From: Rhodobacter sp. TJ_12
GTDB taxonomy: Bacteria > Pseudomonadota > Alphaproteobacteria > Rhodobacterales > Rhodobacteraceae
Reading direction: 5' to 3'
DNA: 64,000 nucleotides
NCBI RefSeq assembly: GCF_020023995.1
Contig: NZ_NRRD01000005.1
Location: 1-64,000 of the forward strand
Below, piece by piece: positions 36,581 to 45,395 of the stretch. Position 1 is the first letter of the stretch, and every line of letters begins with the position of its first letter. The position numbers were made by a program, and so were the translations under genes. The notes below the pieces were generated by a model. That model was not told the DNA's origin. It was given only the letters and a program-made list of their open reading frames with translations, and made no database searches.

Positions 36581-36954
36581 TCGGCACCGCCTTCGCGGCG
36601 CAAGCCGCGCATGATCGCCGTGTTGATATCAATCAGCACATCGACCGTGGCATCCCCTTTCAGCACCTTGGCGCTGTGGAGTTGCGTGAATTCGTTGAGA
36701 TAGAAGATCCGCGCCCGCAGCATTTCCGGCAGTTCGTTGTCGGGCTGCGCGACATCGACGGCCAGCGTCGTCCAAAGCTTGCGGTTGTCGTAAAGCGCAG
36801 AAACCATCGCGGGGAAGTTGGACTTCGCCATGCCCGCCGTCACCTTGAGGCGGTGGGTCACGCGCGCAAAGATTTCGTATTCGGTGCCGCGCAGGGTGCG
36901 GGTGGGCTGACCGGGGTTTGCATAGGCCGTTTTGGCCAGAGTCGTAGCGTTCAC
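36577..36954 (-). CDS. flaF: Flagellar biosynthesis regulator FlaF
   Basis: The 125-residue protein has TLRGTEYEIFARVTHRLKV and LNEFTQLHSAKVLKGDATVD, typical of FlaF. FlaF acts with FlbT as a pair controlling flagellin translation and secretion, with opposite effects in Caulobacter. It lies 89 bp after the flagellin gene, with two hairpins between them. Confidence 0.95.
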   Translation of the reverse strand: MNATTLAKTAYANPGQPTRTLRGTEYEIFARVTHRLKVTAGMAKSNFPAMVSALYDNRKLWTTLAVDVAQPDNELPEMLRARIFYLNEFTQLHSAKVLKGDATVDVLIDINTAIMRGLRREGGAE

Positions 36955-36986
36955 GGGAATACCTTCCAGTGGCGATTGGGGTCAGA

Positions 36987-37035
36987 CCGCGGCTTTGCCG
37001 CGGAGGGGGGAGGGGGGCGCCTGTGCGGCGCCCCC
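36987..37035 (-). terminator. Two hairpins between flagellin and flaF
   Basis: GGGGGCGCC/GGCGCCCCC (37013–37021 with 37027–37035) and CCGCGGC/GCCGCGG (36987–36993 with 36997–37003). Neither has a good U-tract on the minus strand, so they may stabilise the flagellin mRNA 3' end or partly terminate it, lowering flaF–flbT relative to flagellin. Confidence 0.55.
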
Positions 37036-37043
37036 GGAATTTA

Positions 37044-38231
37044 TTAGCGGAACAGCGACAGGATCGACTGCGGTTGCTGGTTGGCAATCGACAGCGCCTG
37101 AATGCCAAGCTGCTGCTGGGTTTGCAGCGCTTGCAGACGGGCCGAGGCCTCTTCCATATCGGCGTCGACCAGCGAGCCGATCCCCGATTTCATGGCCGAG
37201 GTCAGGTCGCTCACGAAGGAGGACTGGCTTTCGAGACGCGATTCAACCGCACCGAAGGCCGCAGCCGCGTTGACGGTGGTCGTGATCATCGTTTCGATGT
37301 CGGCAAGGGCCGTACCCGCGGTAACGTCGAAGCCGTTCAGCGCGCCCAGGCTACCGCCCGAGCTGGCGGTCACGTCAATCGCGATGTTGAGGTTCGCACC
37401 AGTCGCGTTGTTGATGGTCAGCTCACCAGCCGAGGTTTGGTCATACGAAGCCGTCAGACCAGAGATCCCCGAGTTGTTGATCTGATCACGCAGAGCGTTG
37501 ACCGCGATGTCGTTCGGGGAGTTGCCCGCAGCGGCATCGGCCGCAGTCACGGTGTAGCTGAACTCGCGATCACCAAGCGTGAGCTTGATCTCATCGCCAG
37601 CCACAGCAGCAGCAAGCGTGAAGTCCGCGCTGGAGCCCGTCGCAACCGAACCACCCGCCGAATGCGTGTCGGTCGCGATCGTCAGACCGGCAGTGCTGGT
37701 CAAAGTCGCGGTACCGGCACCGGGGGTGCTCCCAAGGTCGACGCCCGCCACGTTGATCGTGTTCGCCGTCACGGTCCCGCCGCTACGGTCGATCGAGCCA
37801 ACAACGGTGGTCGACGCGGTCGAGCCATCGACCAGGTTGACGCCGTTGAATTGCGCGCCGCTGACTTTCGAACGGATCATGTCGACGATTTGCGTGACTT
37901 CGGCGTTCAGTTTCGCGGAGTCGGCAGACGGGTCTTGCGCCGCAACGACCTTTTCTTTGATCGACTTGAGGTCGTCGGTGATCGACTCAGCCGCGGTCCG
38001 CGCCACCGACACCATCGATTGGCCGGTCGCGAGGTTGGTCGAGACAGTCTCAAAACCCGAAACGTCCGATTCCATCACTTTCGAGATAGCCCAGATCGCC
38101 GAGTTGTCTTTGGCCGAACCCACCGATTTACCGGTCGAGATTTCGGACTGGGTTTTCGCCAGGTTCGAGTTGATGCCTTTGAGGGTCTGAAGCGCGACCA
38201 TCGCGCTGGAGTTCGTGAGAATGCTGGACAT
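37044..38231 (-). CDS. fliC: Flagellin
   Basis: The 395-residue filament protein has conserved D0/D1 ends: ALQTLKGINSNLAKTQSEIS at the N-terminus and the C-terminal LQALQTQQQLGIQALSIANQ then QPQSILSLFR. The central domain (about 165–290) is Thr/Gly/Ala-rich and variable. One flagellin gene is seen. A hairpin in the leader (38250–38262) lies just upstream of the ribosome site, and flaF and flbT follow the gene. Confidence 0.96.
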   Translation of the reverse strand: MSSILTNSSAMVALQTLKGINSNLAKTQSEISTGKSVGSAKDNSAIWAISKVMESDVSGFETVSTNLATGQSMVSVARTAAESITDDLKSIKEKVVAAQDPSADSAKLNAEVTQIVDMIRSKVSGAQFNGVNLVDGSTASTTVVGSIDRSGGTVTANTINVAGVDLGSTPGAGTATLTSTAGLTIATDTHSAGGSVATGSSADFTLAAAVAGDEIKLTLGDREFSYTVTAADAAAGNSPNDIAVNALRDQINNSGISGLTASYDQTSAGELTINNATGANLNIAIDVTASSGGSLGALNGFDVTAGTALADIETMITTTVNAAAAFGAVESRLESQSSFVSDLTSAMKSGIGSLVDADMEEASARLQALQTQQQLGIQALSIANQQPQSILSLFR

Positions 38232-38249
38232 GGTTGGTCCCTTTAGTTT

Positions 38250-38262
38250 GGCGCTTTGCGCC
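38250..38262 (-). promoter_or_regulatory. Leader hairpin just before the flagellin ribosome site
   Basis: GGCGC-TTT-GCGCC forms a 5-bp stem in the leader of the flagellin mRNA, about 8 nt before the AGGGACC ribosome site (38236–38242). This could be a target or barrier for FlbT/FlaF control. Confidence 0.4.
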
Positions 38263-38375
38263 GGGTTTCACATGCCGTCCATTAAACGGCGCCAATGGCT
38301 TTCTGACCCTTGCGGCTTGGGTTTGCCCTGCCGCGCCACCCCTCGGGATGCAGGGGAACATTGGCATGTGAGAGG

Positions 38376-38390
38376 CTAACGAAATACTAA
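38376..38390 (-). promoter_or_regulatory. CtrA-like site upstream of flagellin
   Basis: The minus strand reads TTAG-N7-TTAG, two mismatches from TTAA-N7-TTAA. It lies 145 bp before the flagellin start, so a leader of more than 100 nt would follow. It overlaps the T-run of the terminator of the gene before it. Confidence 0.35.
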
Positions 38391-38410
38391 GGCCGCCCTT
38401 TCGGACGGCC
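38391..38410 (-). terminator. Terminator of the FlgJ-like/FlgN-like genes
   Basis: On the minus strand GGCCGTCC (38403–38410) pairs with GGGCGGCC (38391–38398, one G-U pair) around a GAAAG loop and is followed by TTAGTATTT. Confidence 0.6.
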
Positions 38411-38439
38411 CTGAATGCATCGGAATTTAGAAGAATGGT

Positions 38440-38784
38440 TTACGCACGCCGCTCGATCGAGCCCTTGGCCGCGCCGATGGACCGGCCTTTGCCATTCTGA
38501 TCATAGCTTTTATAGCTTTTGGCCGCTTCGCGGATTTCGGCCAGCCGTTTGCGCACCGCCTGCACACCTTTCAGCGCGGCATCCAAAAGGCGCTGATTTT
38601 CGAGCGCCATATTTTGCGCTTCCATCAAAAGACGTGCGGGCGTGCCTTGCAGCTCGACCAGCACCGCTTCTTTGCGCGCGACAAGATCGGGCAATGCGCC
38701 AAACTCGGCGTTGCGGATCACATCTTTCTCTAGCCTAAGAATGTCGATCAGCTTCGCGATCCTTTCCTCGGTCTCATTTTGCAT
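38440..38784 (-). CDS. FlgN-like flagellar export chaperone
   Basis: The ATG at 38784 gives a 114-residue, highly charged helical protein (ERIAKLIDILRLEKDVIRNA; ALENQRLLDAALKGVQAVRK), the size and character of FlgN, the chaperone for FlgK and FlgL. Sequence identity in this family is low, so the call relies on helix pattern and location. It overlaps the preceding rod-binding gene by 11 bp. Confidence 0.65.
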   Translation of the reverse strand: MQNETEERIAKLIDILRLEKDVIRNAEFGALPDLVARKEAVLVELQGTPARLLMEAQNMALENQRLLDAALKGVQAVRKRLAEIREAAKSYKSYDQNGKGRSIGAAKGSIERRA

Positions 38785-39070
38785 TCTGCGCTCCTTTCTG
38801 CAGCGACTGGAAGATCGATTCGGCCAGCCCGATGCCGCCGCCTTCGACCATGATTCGGGCATATTCGTCGGTCAGGAACGAAGAGAACTGCTCTTCGCCT
38901 ACGCCGCCGCTAAAGCTTTCTTGCGCCTTTCCCACACCCGACAGTTTTAACATCTCGGCCAAGAAGCTGGCCTCAAGCTCGCGCGCCTTCGCGCGCATCG
39001 CGTCTTCGGTTTTGGGCGTCGTCGTGGACGCGGTGGGAAGATCGCGCGGGGCGATCGGGGAGACCTGCAT
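38774..39070 (-). CDS. FlgJ-like rod-binding protein without muramidase domain
   Basis: The ATG at 39070 gives a 98-residue protein. ELEASFLAEMLKLSGVGKAQ, SSFLTDEYARIMVEGGGIGL and AESIFQSL match the N-terminal rod-binding domain of FlgJ. The C-terminal peptidoglycan hydrolase domain of gammaproteobacterial FlgJ is absent, as is usual in alphaproteobacteria, where a separate enzyme opens the wall. It is divergent from fliK. Confidence 0.85.
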   Translation of the reverse strand: MQVSPIAPRDLPTASTTTPKTEDAMRAKARELEASFLAEMLKLSGVGKAQESFSGGVGEEQFSSFLTDEYARIMVEGGGIGLAESIFQSLQKGAQNAK

Positions 39071-39118
39071 GAGAATCGCTCCAATTGATCCGATTTCGCC
39101 CAGTCTGCGCAGAACGAG

Positions 39119-39133
39119 GTAAAGAAGCGGTAA
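39119..39133 (+). promoter_or_regulatory. CtrA-like site between fliK and the FlgJ-like gene
   Basis: GTAA-N7-GTAACC on the plus strand is two mismatches from TTAA-N7-TTAACC. It is centred between two divergent flagellar genes, 49 bp from fliK and 48 bp from the other start. Confidence 0.35.
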
Positions 39134-39182
39134 CCTCCTGCTGCCATGGTGGGGCAAGATCACAGGCAGAAGTCGTGAGGCC

Positions 39183-41390
39183 ATGCAAACAACCGCTCCG
39201 GAACTGACCCAACTCTTCACCGCCGCGCCGACCGGCACAGCGGGCCGTGCAACGGCCCTTGCTGCCGAAAGCACCGCCGCGACGGGCAAGAGCCCCGCAT
39301 CGGCCTTTTCGGCTTTGATGGCGCAAGAAGCGCCAGCGAATGCCGAGACCGGCACCAATACCGGCGACAGCACCGCGCAAGATGGCGCGATGCAAGGCGT
39401 GCCAGTCGCGCCCGCCACGCCCACGCCTGCCAGCGCGCAAGCCAATGCCTTCGGCGCGCACAGCGCCCCCAAAGCCGAGACCGTCCGCCCAAGCGGTGCA
39501 ACCAGCGCAACTGCGCTGGATGTCTTCATGCAAGATAAATCCGGTCCGGGGTTCTGGAACGCACCCGCCCGTATGACGGCGGCCACGCACACCCCGGCCG
39601 CCTCGGCGCCAGAGGTAACCACCGACCTGCCGCGCGCGCCAGCCTCTGCCGCACTGACCGCCGCAGGCGGCGAGGTTGGCACGGCACAGCCCGCGGCCAC
39701 TGACACAGGCACCGCCGCGCTTGCCGATACGGGGGCGGACCTTGGCGTGCCGAAGCCCAAAGCCGTTGATAAGGCCAGCGATACAAGTGGCGATCAGGGC
39801 AGCGATGCGGCGGATACCGGCCGCGCCCTTTCCGCTGCGGTGCCCAATGTGACGGCAAATGCGACGACACCCCAGACCGGGACGGGGCAACCCTTGGCCG
39901 AGACCAACGCGAATCGCGTGGCGGGGCCAAAGACCCCGACGGCCGATGAAACGCAGGTGGCCCCTGCGCAGAAATCACCACGCAACCCAAGCGCGACGAA
40001 TCGTGTGATTACCGAAATCCCAGCCAAAGGCGCTGCCGCGACCTCCAGCGGCGATGGCTTCACGCATTCGGTCCCCGGCATCGAGACGCGCAAACCCGCG
40101 CAGGGTGTGGCTGACGCCCCTGCGCCGCATGCGTCGAAACCGGGGACCGTTGGTGCCTCGCCCTCCAATCTTGCGGGCACGGTAAATCCCGCCGCGTCGC
40201 AAGCGGCAAAGATCGACACGCCGGATACCCCGGTGCCGCCGCTGCGCACCAAGGCGCAAGACATCGCCAACAAGGCTGATCGCCCGCAAGACGGGGCCCT
40301 CTCCCAAACGGCGCAAACCGCCGGGACTGCGGCGGCGCAAGCCAGCTCGGCCAGCGGTGCGGCCACATCCTTTGGCGGGCAGACCCCGCGCGGCGATGCC
40401 GCCGCCCAAATGCCGCCTTTGGTAACCAGCGATACTGCGATTGAGGTGACCTTGCGCCAGCCAGCTCCGGCACAGGCACAGGCTCAAACGGCGCCGCGCG
40501 CCACGACGATGGCTGAACGCCGGTTTGAAGCGGCCCTGACCGAAACGGCAGCCAGCGACCCCGGCGCCGATTCGGTCGAGGCTCCGCCGCGCAGCACCGT
40601 GACAACCCAATCCGTCGCCCAAACCGGCCCTTCGGCCAGCGGGCCCATCACCGCCCCGCAAACCCCCGGTCAACCCGCCGCGCAACAAGCTGCGGCCCAG
40701 CGAGCCGACGCCGCGCCGCTCGAAACACCGCGCGAAACCAAGGCCCGCGAAACCGATTCGAAGCGACAAAAGGCAGAGCCTACCGCGGATATCGCACAGA
40801 AAACGCCGAGCGCAGACACCGCGCAACCCGCGCGTGCCACGGCCGTGGCAACGGACGCGGCCACGCCGCTGCCTATCGATGCAACAGAGGCCTTTGCCGC
40901 AGTCAGCGGCGGCGAGCGGGCCGATGCGCTGACGACCAGCGGACAGGTGCAAAACGCCAGCCGCACCGCCGCGGCCTCGCCGCAGCATATTGCCCAACAG
41001 CTTGCGCAAGCCATGCCCACCAGCCCCGATCAGCCGGTCGAGGTCTCTCTCTCGCCCGAAGAGCTTGGCAAGGTGCGGCTGACTTTGCACAGCCATGATG
41101 GAGCGATCACCGTCAATGTGCAGGCGGAGCGACCCGAAACGCTGGATCTGATGCGACGCAATATCGACAGCCTTGCGCGCGATTTCCGCGAGATGGGCTA
41201 TTCCGATATCAGCTTCGATTTTGGCCAACAGACAGATCAGCGCCAATCGGCGCAAGACCGCGCAGAAGAGGCGCGGCTGGCCATGCCGGAAACCGGCACA
41301 GAGCCCGAGCGCCCGGTTCGCTTCGACGACGCCGCGCTTGCCATCCAACGCCGTGCCACCGCCTCTGGCGGGCTCGACCTGCGCTTTTGA
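39183..41390 (+). CDS. fliK: Flagellar hook-length control protein FliK
   Basis: The 735-residue protein has a long low-complexity N-terminal part (about 1–590; Ala, Thr, Pro and Gln rich) and a C-terminal hook-length control domain at about 615–690, with VEVSLSPEELGKVRLTLHSH and AERPETLDLMRRNIDSLARD. FliK measures the hook and switches export specificity. Alphaproteobacterial FliK is often this long. flgD follows 9 bp later. Confidence 0.9.
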   Translation: MQTTAPELTQLFTAAPTGTAGRATALAAESTAATGKSPASAFSALMAQEAPANAETGTNTGDSTAQDGAMQGVPVAPATPTPASAQANAFGAHSAPKAETVRPSGATSATALDVFMQDKSGPGFWNAPARMTAATHTPAASAPEVTTDLPRAPASAALTAAGGEVGTAQPAATDTGTAALADTGADLGVPKPKAVDKASDTSGDQGSDAADTGRALSAAVPNVTANATTPQTGTGQPLAETNANRVAGPKTPTADETQVAPAQKSPRNPSATNRVITEIPAKGAAATSSGDGFTHSVPGIETRKPAQGVADAPAPHASKPGTVGASPSNLAGTVNPAASQAAKIDTPDTPVPPLRTKAQDIANKADRPQDGALSQTAQTAGTAAAQASSASGAATSFGGQTPRGDAAAQMPPLVTSDTAIEVTLRQPAPAQAQAQTAPRATTMAERRFEAALTETAASDPGADSVEAPPRSTVTTQSVAQTGPSASGPITAPQTPGQPAAQQAAAQRADAAPLETPRETKARETDSKRQKAEPTADIAQKTPSADTAQPARATAVATDAATPLPIDATEAFAAVSGGERADALTTSGQVQNASRTAAASPQHIAQQLAQAMPTSPDQPVEVSLSPEELGKVRLTLHSHDGAITVNVQAERPETLDLMRRNIDSLARDFREMGYSDISFDFGQQTDQRQSAQDRAEEARLAMPETGTEPERPVRFDDAALAIQRRATASGGLDLRF

Positions 41391-41399
41391 GGATATGCT

Positions 41400-42062
41400 A
41401 TGACCACCGTCACCTCTGCCACCAATGCGACCACGACCAGCACCGCGACCAGCACCGCGTCGAATGGGCTAAGTTCGGATTATGAAACCTTTCTGAAGCT
41501 GCTCACCACGCAGATGACGAACCAAGACCCGACCGACCCGATGGACAGCGCCGATTATGCGGTGCAACTGGCCACCTTTTCGCAGGTGGAACAGCAAACC
41601 AAGACGAACGAGTTGATCGAAAACCTTGCGCTGCAACTCGGCCTGATGGGGATGAGCGAATATGCCGGTTGGGTGGGCATGGATGCGCGCAGCGAATCGC
41701 CCGCCTATTTCGATGGCGCCAATTCGGTAACGATTTCGCCCAATCCCGTCGTGGGCGCGACCGAAACGGTTCTGGTCGTCAATGATGCCGCAGGCAACGA
41801 AGTCGCCCGCGAAACGATTCCGGTTTCCGCAGATTCGCTTGAATGGGATGGCACGGATGCCTCGGGCAATCCGTTGCCAGCGGGCAATTACAGCTTCAAC
41901 CTTGAAAGCTACAATAACGGCACGTTGCTATCGACCGACCCAGTTGAGACGTACAACAGGATCGTAGAGGCGCAAGGAACCGCGAATGGTGCCGTTCTGG
42001 TGCTGCAAGGCGGCGCAACCATCGAAACCGGTTCAATCTCTGCGCTGCGCGATGGGGGTTGA
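41400..42062 (+). CDS. flgD: Flagellar hook assembly scaffold FlgD
   Basis: The 220-residue protein has the conserved N-terminal YETFLKLLTTQMTNQDPTDP and a C-terminal Tudor/FnIII part with AGNEVARETIPVSADSLEWD and ASGNPLPAGNYSFNLES. It caps the growing hook. It is followed 8 bp later by the end of the convergent ubiB gene. Confidence 0.95.
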   Translation: MTTVTSATNATTTSTATSTASNGLSSDYETFLKLLTTQMTNQDPTDPMDSADYAVQLATFSQVEQQTKTNELIENLALQLGLMGMSEYAGWVGMDARSESPAYFDGANSVTISPNPVVGATETVLVVNDAAGNEVARETIPVSADSLEWDGTDASGNPLPAGNYSFNLESYNNGTLLSTDPVETYNRIVEAQGTANGAVLVLQGGATIETGSISALRDGG

Positions 42063-42063
42063 G

Positions 42064-42089
42064 GCTTGGCCTAGATCAACAGGCCAAGC
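42064..42089. terminator. Hairpin shared by flgD and ubiB 3' ends
   Basis: GCTTGGCCT (42064–42072) pairs perfectly with AGGCCAAGC (42081–42089) across an 8-nt loop. It spans the ubiB stop codon and lies immediately after the flgD stop, so one hairpin could serve both convergent genes. No long T-run is present. Confidence 0.5.
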
Positions 42090-43597
42090 ACCATCCCGCC
42101 CAGCACGAGCGCCACACCGCCCGCCACATGCACGCCCCGCACCAATTGCGGTTCGGGCGCAGGCTCTGGCGGTTGGGTGGCGTTTTCCAAAACCGTGGTC
42201 AACATATCGGGCAATTGCGGACCGAACCGGCCCAGCACCCGCGCGGTGCGCCCAAGGTTGCGCAAAGCCGCCTTGGGCCCAACGTTTTCGCGGATGTAGC
42301 TTTCGACCACGGGTTTCGCCGTTTCCCACATGTTGATCGCCGGATTGAGCGAGCGCGCCACCCCCTCGACCACCACCATGGTGCGTTGCAGCAAAATCAG
42401 CTCCGTGCGCGTGGCCATACCGAACCGCTCGGTCACCTCAAAGAGATAGGCCAAAAGCCGCGCCATCGAAATTTGCTTGGCATTCATGCCAAAGATCGGC
42501 TCGCCCACGGCGCGCAAAGCCAGCGCGAATTGCGTCACATCTTGGTCTTTGGGCACATAGCCCGCCTCAAAGTGCACTTCGGCCACGCGGCGATAATCGC
42601 GTTGGATGAAGCCCATCAAAATCTCGGCATAGACGTGGCGGGTGTATTCGTCGATCTGGCCCATGATGCCGAAATCAAAGGCAATCACATCGCCATTCGG
42701 GGCCACCTTCAGGTTGCCCTGATGCATATCGCCGTGGAAATAGCCGTCACGCAACGCATGGCTGAGGAACAGCTGCAGCACGCGCGTGCCAATTTCGGTG
42801 ACATCATAGCCGGCCGCCTTCAGCGCCTCGGCATCGCCCATCGGCAGGCCTTCGGCCCAATCCATCACCAACACCCGACGGCTGGACAGCGACCAGACCG
42901 GCAGCGGCACGCGGAATTTTTCATCCTTTTCGGTATTGGCCCCGAATTGAGAGGCCGAGGCCGCTTCCAGCCGCAGATCCAACTCGCCAACGACGATGCC
43001 TTCGAAATGCTTGATCACATCGGTGGGGCGCAGCCGCCGCGAAGCGGGCGACAGCCGCTCGATCATCTCGGCCGCAAAATGGAACGCATCGATGTCGCGC
43101 TGGAAGGCTTTCTCGATCCCGGGACGCAAGATTTTCACCGCGACCTTCTCGCCGGTTTCGGCCAGCCGCGCGGCGTGCACCTGCGCGATCGAGGCCGCCG
43201 CAACCGGTTCGGAAAATTCCGAGAAAATCTCATCGACCGGATGACCCAGCTCTTCGGCAAGGACCGACTTGGCCACCGCTTGGTCAAAGGGCGGCAGCCG
43301 GTCTTGCAGCATCCGCAACTGGTTCGCCAGCTCTTGGCCCACCACATCCGGGCGGGTCGACATGATCTGCCCGAATTTGATGTAAGACGGGCCCAGCGCG
43401 GTGATGGCCCGCGTCACCGGCGGCAGGTTCGGATCGCCCTTATAGCCCAGCCATTTAAACGGCCAGCCCATGATCCGGGCGACAAGGCGCAGCCGGGGCG
43501 GCGCCTCCATTGCTTCCAGCGCCACCCGCATGGCCCCGGTCCGTTCGAAAGTCGCCCCGGTGCGGATCAGGCGCCAGATATTATGCGGGCCGCGCAT
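42071..43597 (-). CDS. ubiB: Ubiquinone biosynthesis kinase-like protein UbiB
   Basis: The ATG at 43597, one base after the ubiE stop, gives 508 residues. It has the ADCK signature SYIKFGQIMSTRPDVVG, the Ala-rich loop VAAASIAQVHAARLA and kinase-like VFDFGIMG-type sequence (DVIAFDFGIMGQID). The C-terminus ends in hydrophobic helices that anchor it in the inner membrane. It is required for ubiquinone synthesis as an ATPase or lipid-extracting factor. Confidence 0.95.
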   Translation of the reverse strand: MRGPHNIWRLIRTGATFERTGAMRVALEAMEAPPRLRLVARIMGWPFKWLGYKGDPNLPPVTRAITALGPSYIKFGQIMSTRPDVVGQELANQLRMLQDRLPPFDQAVAKSVLAEELGHPVDEIFSEFSEPVAAASIAQVHAARLAETGEKVAVKILRPGIEKAFQRDIDAFHFAAEMIERLSPASRRLRPTDVIKHFEGIVVGELDLRLEAASASQFGANTEKDEKFRVPLPVWSLSSRRVLVMDWAEGLPMGDAEALKAAGYDVTEIGTRVLQLFLSHALRDGYFHGDMHQGNLKVAPNGDVIAFDFGIMGQIDEYTRHVYAEILMGFIQRDYRRVAEVHFEAGYVPKDQDVTQFALALRAVGEPIFGMNAKQISMARLLAYLFEVTERFGMATRTELILLQRTMVVVEGVARSLNPAINMWETAKPVVESYIRENVGPKAALRNLGRTARVLGRFGPQLPDMLTTVLENATQPPEPAPEPQLVRGVHVAGGVALVLGGMVLGLLI

Positions 43598-43598
43598 A

Positions 43599-44351
43599 TT
43601 AGACCTTCCAGCCGGAGTGCAGCGCTGCAATGCCCATGGAAAGGTTGCGGTATTTCACCTGCTCAAACCCAGCTTCACGGATCATCGAGGCAAAGAGTTC
43701 CTGATTGGGGAATTTGCGGATCGATTCCACCAGATACTGATAGCTGGCGCGGTCATTCGCCACGATCTGCCCCATCACCGGGATCACGTTGAACGAATAG
43801 GCGTCATAGACCGCCTGCATCATATCGTTCGGGATCTGGCTGAATTCGAGCACCATCAGACGCCCGCCGGGGCGCAGCACGCGATACGCCTCGTTCAGCG
43901 CGTCTTGGATGCGCGTCACGTTCCGAATGCCGAAAGAAATGGTATAAACGTCGAAGGTGTTGCTTTCGAACGGCAGGTTCATCGCATCGCCCACCACCCA
44001 GTTCAGGCGGTCGGCCATATTCGCGGCCTCGGCGCGTTTTTGCCCCTCGATCAGCATCGATTCCGTCATATCGCAAACGGTGGCGGTTGCCCCCGGCGCG
44101 CGTTTGAGGAAACGGAACGCAATATCCCCGGTGCCACCGGCCACATCGAGCAGCTTTTGCTCGGGGCGCGGCGCGAGCCAATCCATCATCGCATCTTTCC
44201 AGATGCGGTGGATGCCCATGCTCATGAGGTCGTTCATGATGTCGTATTTCGAGGCCACCCGCGAAAAGACGCCGTGCACCATGCCGGCCTTCGCCTCTTC
44301 GTCCACGGTTTGGTAGCCGAAATGCGTCGTTCTGGTCTGATCCGTGCTCAT
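43599..44351 (-). CDS. ubiE: Ubiquinone/menaquinone methyltransferase UbiE
   Basis: The 250-residue SAM-dependent C-methyltransferase has the SAM loop [20 protein letters not shown], plus [20 protein letters not shown] and [20 protein letters not shown], all typical of UbiE. Acting on the benzoquinol ring, it is upstream of and coupled with ubiB. It is divergent from mutM. Confidence 0.96.
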   Translation of the reverse strand: MSTDQTRTTHFGYQTVDEEAKAGMVHGVFSRVASKYDIMNDLMSMGIHRIWKDAMMDWLAPRPEQKLLDVAGGTGDIAFRFLKRAPGATATVCDMTESMLIEGQKRAEAANMADRLNWVVGDAMNLPFESNTFDVYTISFGIRNVTRIQDALNEAYRVLRPGGRLMVLEFSQIPNDMMQAVYDAYSFNVIPVMGQIVANDRASYQYLVESIRKFPNQELFASMIREAGFEQVKYRNLSMGIAALHSGWKV

Positions 44352-44427
44352 CTGCCCTTGCCGATCCTGGAAACGTTCCCCCTCTTATAGGGGCGGCAGC
44401 GGCCGTGACAATGCGACAGGAGCGAAA

Positions 44428-45273
44428 ATGCCCGAACTGCCCGAGGTAGAAACGGTGCGCCGCGGCCTTGCCCCGGCGATGGAGGGGCGTGTGATCGAAC
44501 GGGCCGAGGTGAACCGGCCCGATCTGCGCTGGCCGCTGCCCGCGGGCCTGGCGGACCGGCTGACCGGCGCGCGGGTCGGGCTTTTGCGGCGGCGCTCTAA
44601 ATACATTCTGGCCGATCTCGATACCGGGGAAAGCCTGCTGATTCATCTTGGCATGTCGGGGCGAATGCTGGTCTCGGGCGTCATGCTGGGCGACTTCCAT
44701 CTGGATCACCCCGCGCCTCAAAAGCATGACCATGTGGTGCTGCATATGGAGGGCGGGGCCCGCGTCACCTTCAACGATGCAAGGCGTTTCGGCGCGATGG
44801 ACCTTGTGCGCACCGACCGCGAGGCCGCGCATTGGTTGCTGGCGGGGCTCGGGCCCGAACCCTTCGGCAATGACTTCCACGAAAGCTATCTTGTGATGGC
44901 ACTCAAATCCCGCAAAAGCCCGATCAAGACCGCGCTACTGGATCAACGGCTGATCGCAGGGCTTGGCAATATCTATGTCTGCGAGGTGCTGCACCGCGCA
45001 GGCATCGACCCGCGCCGCGCTGCCAATCGAATCGCAAGCGCGCGGTTGGCTGGGCTGGTGCCGATCATCCGTGACGTGCTGGCCGAGGCCATCGAGGCTG
45101 GCGGATCAAGCTTGCGCGATCACCGTCAGGCCGATGGCGAGCTGGGCTATTTCCAGCATGCCTTTCGCGTCTATGACCGCGAAGACGCGCCCTGCACCGC
45201 CTGCGCGACACCGATCCGGCGCATTGTCCAAGGCGGGCGCTCAAGCTATTTCTGCCCAAGCTGTCAGCGCTAA
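44428..45273 (+). CDS. mutM: Formamidopyrimidine-DNA glycosylase MutM
   Basis: The start at 44428 gives the essential N-terminus [13 protein letters not shown], in which Pro2 is the catalytic nucleophile after Met removal and Glu3 assists. The protein has 281 residues with the helix-two-turn-helix and a C-terminal zinc finger at about 255–281 (two CxxC pairs: CTAC and CPSC). It removes 8-oxoguanine. AGGAGCG lies before the ATG. Confidence 0.97.
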   Translation: MPELPEVETVRRGLAPAMEGRVIERAEVNRPDLRWPLPAGLADRLTGARVGLLRRRSKYILADLDTGESLLIHLGMSGRMLVSGVMLGDFHLDHPAPQKHDHVVLHMEGGARVTFNDARRFGAMDLVRTDREAAHWLLAGLGPEPFGNDFHESYLVMALKSRKSPIKTALLDQRLIAGLGNIYVCEVLHRAGIDPRRAANRIASARLAGLVPIIRDVLAEAIEAGGSSLRDHRQADGELGYFQHAFRVYDREDAPCTACATPIRRIVQGGRSSYFCPSCQR

Positions 45274-45395
45274 AGACCGCGTTTTTGGCACGCAGGCTTG
45301 CCCGCGGGTAACGCTGCGCTACAGTGCCGCAACAACTCTTGAGTTTCGCGCCCCACCTGCTAGGACTTGCCCGAAAACAAGGAAAGGCACCCGCA

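Noticed and set aside
36969-38246. A 425-codon frame antisense to flagellin
   Set aside because: Arg/Val/Asp-rich shadow of a clear flagellin gene.
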